Below, in pieces: positions 1 through 4,843 of a stretch of DNA of 7,997 bases; position 1 is the first letter of the stretch, and each line of letters opens with the position of its first letter. The position numbers were made by a program, and so were the translations under genes. This stretch comes from Oscillospiraceae bacterium (GTDB taxonomy: Bacteria; Bacillota; Clostridia; Oscillospirales; Oscillospiraceae): contig WQVW01000062.1 of NCBI GenBank assembly GCA_009785655.1, positions 1 through 7,997 on the forward strand, written 5' to 3'. The notes under the pieces were generated by a model. It was not told the DNA's origin, did no database searches, and saw only the letters and a list, made by a program, of their open reading frames with translations.

Positions 1-708
1 GCGGGAAAAGGGACACGTTTAAACTCAGCAGATGCAGATGTACCCAAGGTGATGAGAAAAATCCACAACAAACCGATGCTGTGGTATGTACTGCGGGAAA
101 TTGCGTTTATCAACAAAAAGGATACGATTATTGTCGCCGGATACAAAAAGGATGACGTGATAGACTATTTCCCGGACTATACATTCGCTATTCAAACAGA
201 GCAGCTTGGCACTGGCCACGCAGTGATGGCGGCGTCTGCGGCGCTTGCATCGTTTGACGGTGCGGTACTGGTCTGCTACGGTGACATGCCGGTGCTGAGG
301 CGTGAGACTTACGAGGCTCTTGTGAATACGCACTTCAAAGAAGACAATGACTGTACATTGCTTACCGGAACCTCGAACAGCCCGCTGCCTTACGGCAGAG
401 TTGTGCGCGATGCGGATGGAAAATTCCTTAAAGTAGTGGAACAGCGTGACTGCGCGCCGGAACAGCGTGAGATCAAAGAACTCAACAGCGGCGTCTATGT
501 GTTTCGTTCTCAGCTGCTTCTGGAGTCGCTAAAAAGTTTAAAGAGTGATAATTCCCAGGGGGAGTACTATCTAACGGACGTACCGGCCATCATGCGCGAA
601 CGCGGCGGCAGAGTCGGCATCCTGAATCGGGAGCTTGGGGATGAAATAATCGGTGTCAACACAGTCGAAGAGCTGCGGCAGGTTGAGGAAATTTTGCAGG
701 AGTCATGA
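1..708 (+). CDS. GlmU-like nucleotidyltransferase (pyrophosphorylase domain only), 5' partial
   Basis: The reading frame is open from the first base and begins inside the nucleotide-binding signature AGKGTR, followed by VPKVM; only about ten N-terminal residues should be missing. Other GlmU/NTP-transferase landmarks follow in order: the metal-site segment CYGDMPVL, then LPYGRVVRD, VVEQRD, ELNSGVYVF, the sugar-binding QGEYYLTD and the domain end GVNTVEEL. In the family this Rossmann-like domain joins UTP to GlcNAc-1-phosphate in the cytoplasm to give UDP-GlcNAc for peptidoglycan. The protein stops right after this domain (about 245 aa in total). The left-handed beta-helix acetyltransferase half of full GlmU (about 450 aa) is absent, and no frame after the stop resumes it. 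It may therefore be a single-function uridylyltransferase or a relative using another nucleotide sugar. It is followed by the terminator at 795-838. Family is clear, exact substrate is inferred. Confidence 0.88.
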   Translation, partial: AGKGTRLNSADADVPKVMRKIHNKPMLWYVLREIAFINKKDTIIVAGYKKDDVIDYFPDYTFAIQTEQLGTGHAVMAASAALASFDGAVLVCYGDMPVLRRETYEALVNTHFKEDNDCTLLTGTSNSPLPYGRVVRDADGKFLKVVEQRDCAPEQREIKELNSGVYVFRSQLLLESLKSLKSDNSQGEYYLTDVPAIMRERGGRVGILNRELGDEIIGVNTVEELRQVEEILQES

Positions 709-794
709 TATTGTGTGCTTTTTGTGTGGAGATCGCTTAGCGTTTCGGGGACAAAACACCCGGCTCTGCGGAGCCACACCACATATGTATAAAG

Positions 795-838
795 AACCCC
801 ATAAGCTAGGGCTTAAAATGCCCTCTCTTATGGGGTTT
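795..838 (+). terminator. Strong hairpin terminator, probably shared by convergent genes
   Basis: An 11-bp perfect stem (795-805 with 827-837, AACCCCATAAG/CTTATGGGGTT) carries a 2x2 internal loop and a 5-bp inner stem (808-812 with 820-824, AGGGC/GCCCT) capped by a 7-nt loop. On the plus strand it is followed by TTTATTTTTG. It should end the transcript of the nucleotidyltransferase. The stop codon of the minus-strand HTH gene (837-839) overlaps its outer edge, so the same hairpin can end that transcript too. Confidence 0.85.
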
Positions 839-1079
839 ATTTTTGATTTGCATTTCTGCTTATTTCGTTTTCTATGGCGCGCAATATATCGCTTCCCTTA
901 ACTTCTAACGCTTGGCTAATTCTATAAAATGTTTCAAGTGTAGGTTTGCGTTCGCCCCTCTCTATTGCGCTTAGGTGCGTGCGCCCTATATCAGCAAGTC
1001 CGCTCAAAACTTCTTGCGATATGCCTTTCTCTTCCCTATATTGTTGTATAATTTTACCCACTATTACAGCGTTTAGCAT
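837..1079 (-). CDS. Small Xre/HTH_3-family transcriptional regulator (80 aa)
   Basis: This is a single-domain DNA-binding protein of the lambda-Cro/Xre type. Residues 8-62 hold the five-helix HTH_3 fold, with the turn SQEVLSGLADI (21-31) and recognition helix GRTHLSAIERGERKPTLETF (32-51), both very close to the family pattern. No sensor or peptidase domain follows. I chose the ATG at 1079 because GGAGAGGGG lies 8 nt upstream; in-frame starts further upstream, up to 1136, have no ribosome binding site. The gene is AT-richer than its ribosomal neighbours and rich in ATA, TTA and AGA codons. It is divergent from the 60-aa gene at 1287 across a 207-bp region holding a consensus promoter, the usual layout for a repressor controlling its neighbour and itself. 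The target genes are inferred from position only. Confidence 0.88.
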   Translation of the reverse strand: MLNAVIVGKIIQQYREEKGISQEVLSGLADIGRTHLSAIERGERKPTLETFYRISQALEVKGSDILRAIENEISRNANQK

Positions 1080-1101
1080 ATTATTTACCCCTCTCCAATC
1101 C

Positions 1102-1129
1102 ATTGTAAAGGAGTGAGGGAAATGCAATG
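1102..1129 (-). promoter_or_regulatory. Possible promoter of the HTH gene
   Basis: On the minus strand a TACAAT -10 box (1107-1102) has a weak -35-like TTCATT 18 bp upstream. This would start transcription about 15 nt before the HTH start codon. The segment also contains an inverted repeat CATTG (1101-1105) and CAATG (1125-1129), which could be an autoregulatory operator. The -35 match is poor, so this is tentative. Confidence 0.3.
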
Positions 1130-1139
1130 AACACATATG

Positions 1140-1168
1140 TTGACATTCGCGATTTTTCGTGCTACAAT
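1140..1168 (+). promoter_or_regulatory. Consensus sigma-A promoter facing the 60-aa gene
   Basis: TTGACA (1140-1145) and TACAAT (1163-1168) are separated by exactly 17 bp, a near-perfect housekeeping promoter. Transcription should start near 1175 and give a leader of about 110 nt before the ATG at 1287. The 8-bp palindrome ACATATGT (1133-1140) overlaps the first base of the -35 box, a suitable place for repressor binding. Confidence 0.8.
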
Positions 1169-1228
1169 TTTAAATAAAAACGCACAAAGATTAGAGGACG
1201 TGAATAACCTGCATGGGCGATAGCTTCG

Positions 1229-1260
1229 GCACGTATGGGTGAGCTTTCGCTCGTGCGTGC
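1229..1260 (+). promoter_or_regulatory. Stable hairpin in the leader of the 60-aa gene
   Basis: GCACGT (1229-1234) pairs with GCGTGC (1255-1260), and GTGAGC (1239-1244) pairs with GCTCGT (1249-1254, G-U pairs included) around a TTTC loop. The left arm has a 4-nt bulge, ATGG. No U-run follows, so it is not a simple terminator. It ends 14 nt before the Shine-Dalgarno sequence and may affect mRNA stability or translation. Confidence 0.45.
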
Positions 1261-1286
1261 TGTTTTGCGTGAATGAGGGCAATGTC

Positions 1287-1469
1287 ATGAAAGAAAATAT
1301 ACCAAAAGATCCCCCAAACAACGAAGCTGACTTCAAAACTTTATATCTTGGCCTTTTTAACGGTATCAGCCTCATTATTGAAAACACCTTTACATATGAA
1401 CAGTCAATTGAAGCCCTAAAGCAACTGCAAAGCAAGGTGGAAGATTATTATGTATCGTTTGACGAGTAA
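1287..1469 (+). CDS. Uncharacterised 60-aa protein
   Basis: I do not recognise this gene. The ATG at 1287 is preceded by GAGGG at 1275-1279 with 7-nt spacing; the in-frame non-ATG start at 1239 lies inside the leader hairpin and has no such site. The protein begins MKENIPKDPPNNEADF, a polar proline-rich segment. A hydrophobic stretch (LYLGLFNGISLII) and a probable C-terminal helix (EQSIEALKQLQSKVEDYY) follow, and the end is acidic. No signal peptide, cysteine pair or HTH is visible, and the hydrophobic stretch is too short and interrupted to be a convincing membrane span. The consensus promoter at 1140-1168 and the divergent HTH gene suggest a repressor-controlled unit. It could be a small accessory or mobile-element protein; function unknown. 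Confidence 0.7.
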   Translation: MKENIPKDPPNNEADFKTLYLGLFNGISLIIENTFTYEQSIEALKQLQSKVEDYYVSFDE

Positions 1470-1509
1470 TCTTTATGGCAGATAGTCTGCACAAAACCAA
1501 AATTACAGC

Positions 1510-1537
1510 TTGACAAACTTGTGTGTTTGTATATAAT
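1510..1537 (+). promoter_or_regulatory. Consensus sigma-A promoter of the rpsF-ssb-rpsR operon
   Basis: TTGACA (1510-1515) and TATAAT (1532-1537) both match consensus exactly, with 16-bp spacing. The predicted start near 1544 places the whole S6:S18-type leader hairpin in the transcript. The operon is thus separate from the HTH/60-aa cassette, although no terminator is visible between 1469 and 1510. Confidence 0.85.
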
Positions 1538-1541
1538 AGAT

Positions 1542-1590
1542 CTGTTCTAGGAATCCTTGCCCTTGGCGTGGCTGGGGGCCGCTAGACCAG
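1542..1590 (+). promoter_or_regulatory. Probable S6:S18 autoregulatory leader (rpsF leader with CCG box)
   Basis: CTG-T-TCTAG (1542-1550) pairs with CTAGA-C-CAG (1582-1590), giving an outer stem of 8 pairs with one mismatch. Inside, CCT.GCC (1555-1561) can pair with GGC.GGG (1570-1576). The triplet CCG (1579-1581) is left unpaired directly against the outer stem. In the known rpsF leader family a CCG box in this position mimics the S18 site on 16S rRNA and binds the S6:S18 dimer, which shuts off translation of the operon. Position, stem and triplet all fit; the fold was drawn by eye. Confidence 0.65.
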
Positions 1591-1606
1591 AAGGAGGTAT
1601 AAAAAG

Positions 1607-1903
1607 ATGGCGAAAATTACTGCAAATTATGAACTGATGTACATCATCGACGTTGATTTAGGCGAAGAGCAGATTGCCGCGACGGTGGAGAGATTTAAAT
1701 CTCTGATCGAAGCAAATGGCACGGTGAATGAGCTTGAGGAGATGGGCAAAAGAAAGCTTGCATATCTGATCAACGACAAGCCGGATGGTTATTACGTGCT
1801 TGTAAAGTTCACAGCCGGTCCGGAATTCCCGGCAGAGCTTGACCGTGTTCTAAAGATCACAGACGGAGTCATGCGCTCGCTTATCACCGTTATCGGCGAG
1901 TAG
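1607..1903 (+). CDS. rpsF: 30S ribosomal protein S6
   Basis: This 98-aa protein has the S6 beta-alpha-beta start YELMYIIDVDL, the central segment GKRKLAYLINDKPDGYYVLVKF, and the end ELDRVLKITDGVMRSLITV, at the usual family length. S6 sits on the platform of the small subunit, binds S18 as a heterodimer and contacts 16S rRNA. Translation starts at the ATG at 1607 after AAGGAGGT (1591-1598). It is first in the rpsF-ssb-rpsR operon, 11 nt ahead of ssb, and both partners of the S6:S18 dimer are encoded here. Expression is probably fed back through the leader at 1542-1590. Nothing is missing or unusual. Confidence 0.97.
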   Translation: MAKITANYELMYIIDVDLGEEQIAATVERFKSLIEANGTVNELEEMGKRKLAYLINDKPDGYYVLVKFTAGPEFPAELDRVLKITDGVMRSLITVIGE

Positions 1904-1914
1904 GGGGTAGCTGA

Positions 1915-2358
1915 ATGAATCAGATCACTCTGATGGGCAGGCTCACCCGTGACCCGGAATTGCGGCACACGCAAAACGGTACGCCGGTGGCGTCGTTTGC
2001 ACTGGCTGTGGATAGGCGATACACCCCGAAAGACGGCAGCGAACGTCAGACAGATTTTATCGATGTTGTCGCGTGGAGACAAACGGGTGAATTCGTGTCG
2101 CGATATTTCACAAAAGGCCAAATGGCACTTGTCACAGGCAGCTTGCAAATCCGCGACTGGACTGACAAAGACGGCAACAAACGCCGCACCGCTGAAGTCG
2201 TTGCCGAGAATGTTTATTTTACAGAGAGTAAAAAAAGCCGGGAAGCGTCTATGGGGCGTGCAGAGCCGAGAGACGATTTCGGATCAAACTATACGTCGCC
2301 GGTCACAGGCTCTGATTTCGAGGAGCTAGATTTAGATGAGGGCGATTTGCCGTTTTAA
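1915..2358 (+). CDS. ssb: Single-stranded DNA-binding protein
   Basis: This is a 147-aa SSB. Residues 1 to about 108 form the OB fold, starting NQITLMGRLTRDPELR and including FIDVVAWRQTGEFVSRYFTKG and the basic strand TDKDGNKRRTAEVVAENVYF. A short polar linker (about 109-137) leads to the acidic tip DLDEGDLPF, the site where SSB recruits replication and repair enzymes. It coats single-stranded DNA as a tetramer during replication and repair. The ATG at 1915 follows GGGGG (1903-1907, sharing the last base of the rpsF stop) by 7 nt. The linker is short but within the range for Firmicutes. Its place between rpsF and rpsR is the standard housekeeping arrangement, so it is the chromosomal SSB rather than a phage or plasmid copy. 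Confidence 0.97.
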   Translation: MNQITLMGRLTRDPELRHTQNGTPVASFALAVDRRYTPKDGSERQTDFIDVVAWRQTGEFVSRYFTKGQMALVTGSLQIRDWTDKDGNKRRTAEVVAENVYFTESKKSREASMGRAEPRDDFGSNYTSPVTGSDFEELDLDEGDLPF

Positions 2359-2394
2359 CTTTAAGGTTTAAATTGAAAGGAATGTTCATAAACT

Positions 2395-2637
2395 ATGCCA
2401 AATGACAGAGAATACAGGCCGCACAGCCGTAAACGCAGAAAAGTATGTCAGTTCTGCGTGGATAAAACTCAAGATATAGATTACAAAGACGCAGTGAAAC
2501 TTCGTCGTTATCTTTCGGAGCGCAGCAAGATTTTGCCGCGCAGAACCACCGGCGTGTGCGCACGGCATCAGCGTCGGTTGATGGTTGCGATCAAACGCGC
2601 CCGTCAAATCGCGCTGTTGCCTTATGTAACGGACTAA
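2395..2637 (+). CDS. rpsR: 30S ribosomal protein S18, zinc-type (Cys-containing)
   Basis: This 80-aa protein carries the S18 signature IDYKDAVKLRRYLSERSKILPRR and ends AIKRARQIALLPY. It has the motifs VCQFC (17-21) and GVCARH (53-58), giving three cysteines and a histidine of the zinc-binding C+ form, as opposed to the C- form. S18 pairs with S6 on the 30S platform and with it probably represses this operon. The Shine-Dalgarno GAAAGGAA (2375-2382) ends 12 nt before the ATG, rather far, suggesting modest initiation or coupling to ssb 36 nt upstream. No terminator follows, so read-through into the T-box leader is possible. Confidence 0.97.
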   Translation: MPNDREYRPHSRKRRKVCQFCVDKTQDIDYKDAVKLRRYLSERSKILPRRTTGVCARHQRRLMVAIKRARQIALLPYVTD

Positions 2638-2670
2638 GGATTAGCCATACGCATACCTGCAATACTATAG

Positions 2671-2896
2671 ATGCACAGAAACTCCTGCTTTTGTGGAAAT
2701 TCCGCCAGAGACGTTGCGCCATAGGCTGAAAGCGCAACCCGGAAGAGTAGTAAGTCGGGGGACACTTTTGTGTTACATTGATGTTAATATTGCTGACAAA
2801 GTGGGCGCGCCGTTATAAGCCGCGTCAATGCGGGTGGCACCGCGGGTTTTTCAACTCGTCCCGGTAATGGATTCATTGCCGGGACTTTATCTTTTT
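2671..2896 (+). promoter_or_regulatory. T-box riboswitch controlling aspS (tRNA-Asp sensing)
   Basis: The T-box core GGGTGGCACCGCGG spans 2832-2845. Stem I carries the distal AGAGA bulge (2707-2711), a 7-bp helix (2713-2719 with 2732-2738) and the terminal GGCTG (2724-2728), the two elements that dock on the tRNA elbow. Lower helices are 2700-2704 with 2740-2744 and 2682-2690 with 2752-2760. The latter leaves GAC (2761-2763) followed by A in the next internal loop: a GAC (Asp) specifier. The acceptor-pairing tetrad is UGGC (2835-2838); its final C fits the G73 discriminator of tRNA-Asp. The antiterminator pairs 2831-2834 with 2860-2863 and 2842-2848 with 2853-2859, around the bulge UGGCACC. 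Uncharged tRNA should stabilise it and allow aspS transcription. The T-box call is firm; the specifier is less so. Confidence 0.9.
2858..2896 (+). terminator. Regulated terminator of the aspS T-box
   Basis: A 12-bp stem (2858-2869 with 2874-2885, one G-U pair) with a GATT loop is followed by TTTATCTTTTT. Its 5' arm (2858-2863) uses bases also needed for the antiterminator, so the two folds exclude each other, as required for a transcriptional T-box switch. Confidence 0.9.
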
Positions 2897-2911
2897 CACA
2901 ATCCATGTCGG

Positions 2912-2976
2912 GGCAGCGATCTGCCGCCCGCAGACGACGCGTTATCCACGGGCGGATTGCCATCCGCCCCTGCAAT
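2912..2976. repeat. REP-like palindrome(s) between T-box terminator and aspS
   Basis: GGGCGGAT (2950-2957) and ATCCGCCC (2962-2969) form an 8-bp perfect stem with loop TGCC, followed by CTGCAAT. A second, more diverged hairpin, GGCAG/CTGCC (2912-2916 with 2921-2925), lies just upstream; with its flanks GGGGC and CCGCCC it resembles the first palindrome. The stem-loop core and the CTGCAAT tail recur downstream of aspS at 4735-4816. The elements sit in the transcribed leader, beyond the terminator and 14 nt or more before the AGGAGG of aspS. No open frame or U-run is associated. Confidence 0.7.
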
Positions 2977-3001
2977 CGATAAAAAATCAGGAGGGATCAC
3001 T

Positions 3002-4735
3002 ATGTTAAGAACACATTTGGCCGGGGAGCTTCGGCAGGAAAATATTGGGGAACACGTGCGCCTTGCCGGATGGGTGGATACCATCCGCGACCATGGCGGA
3101 GTCAAATTTCTTGACATTCGTGATTTCAGCGGCATAACGCAAGTGGTCTTGCACGATGACACAATGCTGCACGGCGTTCACCGCGAAACAGTCATCTCCA
3201 TCTCTGGAAAGCTGCGACCACGGGATGAGGAATCTATCAACCCCAGGCTCGGCACCGGATATGTCGAAGTCTTTGCCGATGCGCTTGAAATCTTAGGCGA
3301 ATGCAAAAACACGCTGCCGTTTGAAATCAGCGAATCAACCGCCACACGAGAGGATTTGCGGCTGAAATACCGGTATCTGGACTTGCGTAATCCCGCACTG
3401 CATAACAACATTGTTTTGCGTGCGCAGATCATCAGCTTCATCCGCCAGCAGATGGAAGGGCTGGGATTCCTGGAGATACAAACCCCAATACTGACAGCGT
3501 CATCCCCAGAGGGCGCGCGGGATTATCTTGTACCCAGCAGAAAGCACAAAGGCAAATTTTATGCGCTTCCGCAGGCTCCGCAGCAGTTTAAGCAGCTGTT
3601 GATGGTATCTGGGTTCGACAAATATTTTCAGATCGCCCCCTGCTTCCGCGACGAAGATGCCAGAGGTGACCGTTCGCCCGGTGAGTTTTATCAACTGGAT
3701 TTTGAAATGGCATTCGCTGAACAAGAAGATGTCTTTACAGTCGCTGAAACGGTTATGTATGAGACGTTTACTAAGTTCGCCAAGAAAGGGATGAAAGCAT
3801 CCCCCGCCCCATTCCGTCGGATTCCATACGATGAGGCCATGTTGCGTTACGGCACCGACAAACCCGATCTTAGAAATCCGCTGATCATCTGCAACCTCAC
3901 CGAGTTCTTCTCAAGGGTGGATTTCCCGATGTTCCGGAACAAACCTGTGCGCGGCATCGTCGCCAACTGCGCCGGCAAGCCGAGAAGTTTTTTTGACAGT
4001 TCACTGAAATTCGCGACGAGTATTGGCATGAAAGGCCTTGGTTATATAACGCTTAACGGCGGCGAGTTCAAAGGGCCAATAGAAAAATTCCTGTCTGATG
4101 ACCAAAAGAAAGAGCTGATTGACACGCTTGGCATCAAAGACGGCGAGACGCTGTTCTTCATCTGCGATGCTGAAACCGTCGTGAACGGATTGGCCGGAGA
4201 AATCAGAAACTGGCTCGGCCAGGAGCTTGAGCTTATCGATCAAAACGCGTTTGAGTTCTGCTATATAACGGACTATCCGATGTACGAGTATAACCCAGAG
4301 ACGCGCGGAATAGACTTCACCCACAACCCGTTTTCAATGCCAATCGGCGGACTTGAAGCGCTGGAGAACAAAGACCCGCTGAACATTTATGCGTATCAGT
4401 ACGATATCGTCTGCAACGGCGTAGAACTGTCGTCCGGCGCGGTACGAAACCATTCACCGGAGATAATGAAAAAAGCGTTCAGCATCGCCGGATATACGGA
4501 AGAAGAATTGGAACGCCGATTCGGTGCACTGTACACGGCATTCCAATACGGCGCACCGCCGCACGCCGGGATGGCACCGGGTATCGACAGAATTGTGATG
4601 CTATTAGCCGGAGAGGAGACAATACGCGATGTTATTGCCTTCCCGCTCAACGGCAGTGCGCAGGATCTCATGCTCGGCGCACCGGGAGAGGTCACGGATA
4701 AACAACTGAAAGAGGTTCATATCAGCATAGTATGA
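3002..4735 (+). CDS. aspS: Aspartyl-tRNA synthetase
   Basis: This 577-aa class II synthetase charges tRNA-Asp with aspartate in the cytoplasm. The N-terminal OB fold (about 1-105, GWVDTIRDHGGVKFLDIRD) reads the anticodon. The catalytic core has YRYLDLRN (124-131), motif 1 with FLEIQTPIL (156-164), motif 2 with CFRDEDARGDRSPGEFYQLD (214-233), the bacterial GAD insertion (roughly 270-400) and motif 3 GMAPGIDRIVML (523-534). The ATG at 3002 follows AGGAGG (2990-2995); the in-frame ATG at 2828 lies inside the T-box and is not a start. Motif 2 reads SPGEFYQLD rather than the QPEFTQ common in B. subtilis- or E. coli-like enzymes, and the tail AQDLMLGAPGEVTDKQLKEVHI matches the same alternative bacterial lineage. 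It is regulated by the T-box upstream. Whether it also makes Asp-tRNA-Asn cannot be decided here. Confidence 0.97.
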   Translation: MLRTHLAGELRQENIGEHVRLAGWVDTIRDHGGVKFLDIRDFSGITQVVLHDDTMLHGVHRETVISISGKLRPRDEESINPRLGTGYVEVFADALEILGECKNTLPFEISESTATREDLRLKYRYLDLRNPALHNNIVLRAQIISFIRQQMEGLGFLEIQTPILTASSPEGARDYLVPSRKHKGKFYALPQAPQQFKQLLMVSGFDKYFQIAPCFRDEDARGDRSPGEFYQLDFEMAFAEQEDVFTVAETVMYETFTKFAKKGMKASPAPFRRIPYDEAMLRYGTDKPDLRNPLIICNLTEFFSRVDFPMFRNKPVRGIVANCAGKPRSFFDSSLKFATSIGMKGLGYITLNGGEFKGPIEKFLSDDQKKELIDTLGIKDGETLFFICDAETVVNGLAGEIRNWLGQELELIDQNAFEFCYITDYPMYEYNPETRGIDFTHNPFSMPIGGLEALENKDPLNIYAYQYDIVCNGVELSSGAVRNHSPEIMKKAFSIAGYTEEELERRFGALYTAFQYGAPPHAGMAPGIDRIVMLLAGEETIRDVIAFPLNGSAQDLMLGAPGEVTDKQLKEVHISIV

Positions 4736-4816
4736 TTGCAGGGACGGATGGCAATCGTCCCCTGCAATGCACTGATGAATGGTGCATATCGCAGGCGGAT
4801 TGCTATCCGCCCCTAC
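4735..4816. repeat. Paired inverted REP-like palindromes (BIME-like unit) after aspS
   Basis: The first palindrome (4735-4768) has arms ATTGCAGGG and CCCTGCAAT, with a bulged C and an inner ACG/CGT. It begins at the last base of the aspS stop codon. The second (4794-4811) is GGCGGAT/ATCCGCC with loop TGCT. Between them ATGCAC (4767-4772) pairs with GTGCAT (4782-4787). The second unit is close to the reverse complement of the first (GGGACGGATGGCAAT against ATTGCTATCCGCCCC), so the 82 bp can fold as one long imperfect hairpin. The core matches the palindrome upstream of aspS. No U-run follows, so it is not a standard terminator, and no promoter for the next gene is obvious. Confidence 0.78.
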
Positions 4817-4843
4817 TAGTATATTTAGCGGAGGTAACGTTCT

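Noticed and set aside
1127..1177. 16-codon frame MNTYVDIRDFSCYNFK with AAGGAG upstream
   Set aside because: It lies across the consensus promoter, would need a separate transcript from upstream, and the spacing to AAGGAG is long. It is probably a by-product of the promoter sequence.
1949..2329. Long plus-strand frame inside ssb
   Set aside because: Out-of-frame shadow of ssb with no ribosome binding site and an arginine-rich, tryptophan-rich text typical of shifted reading.
2382..2405. Seven-codon frame MFINYAK overlapping the rpsR start
   Set aside because: The Shine-Dalgarno for rpsR sits directly on this ATG, far too close for it to serve this frame. No sign of a conserved leader peptide.
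2663..2668. TACTAT as -10 box of a promoter for aspS
   Set aside because: No acceptable -35 box lies 16-18 bp upstream, and the start point would fall within the base of Stem I. The T-box promoter remains unplaced; read-through from rpsR is an alternative.
2828..3001. In-frame upstream ATG at 2828 giving a 635-aa AspRS
   Set aside because: The extra 58 codons run through the T-box core, terminator and REP-like hairpin and resemble no AspRS N-terminus. The ATG at 3002 has AGGAGG and starts at the OB fold.
4735..4816. Palindromes after aspS as a rho-independent terminator
   Set aside because: Neither hairpin is followed by a U-run, and the same core occurs upstream of aspS within its own transcript. 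A repeat family explains them better.
4820..4825. TATATT before the MFS gene as a -10 box
   Set aside because: It lies only 5 bp before the Shine-Dalgarno, leaving almost no leader, and no -35 match is present at proper spacing.
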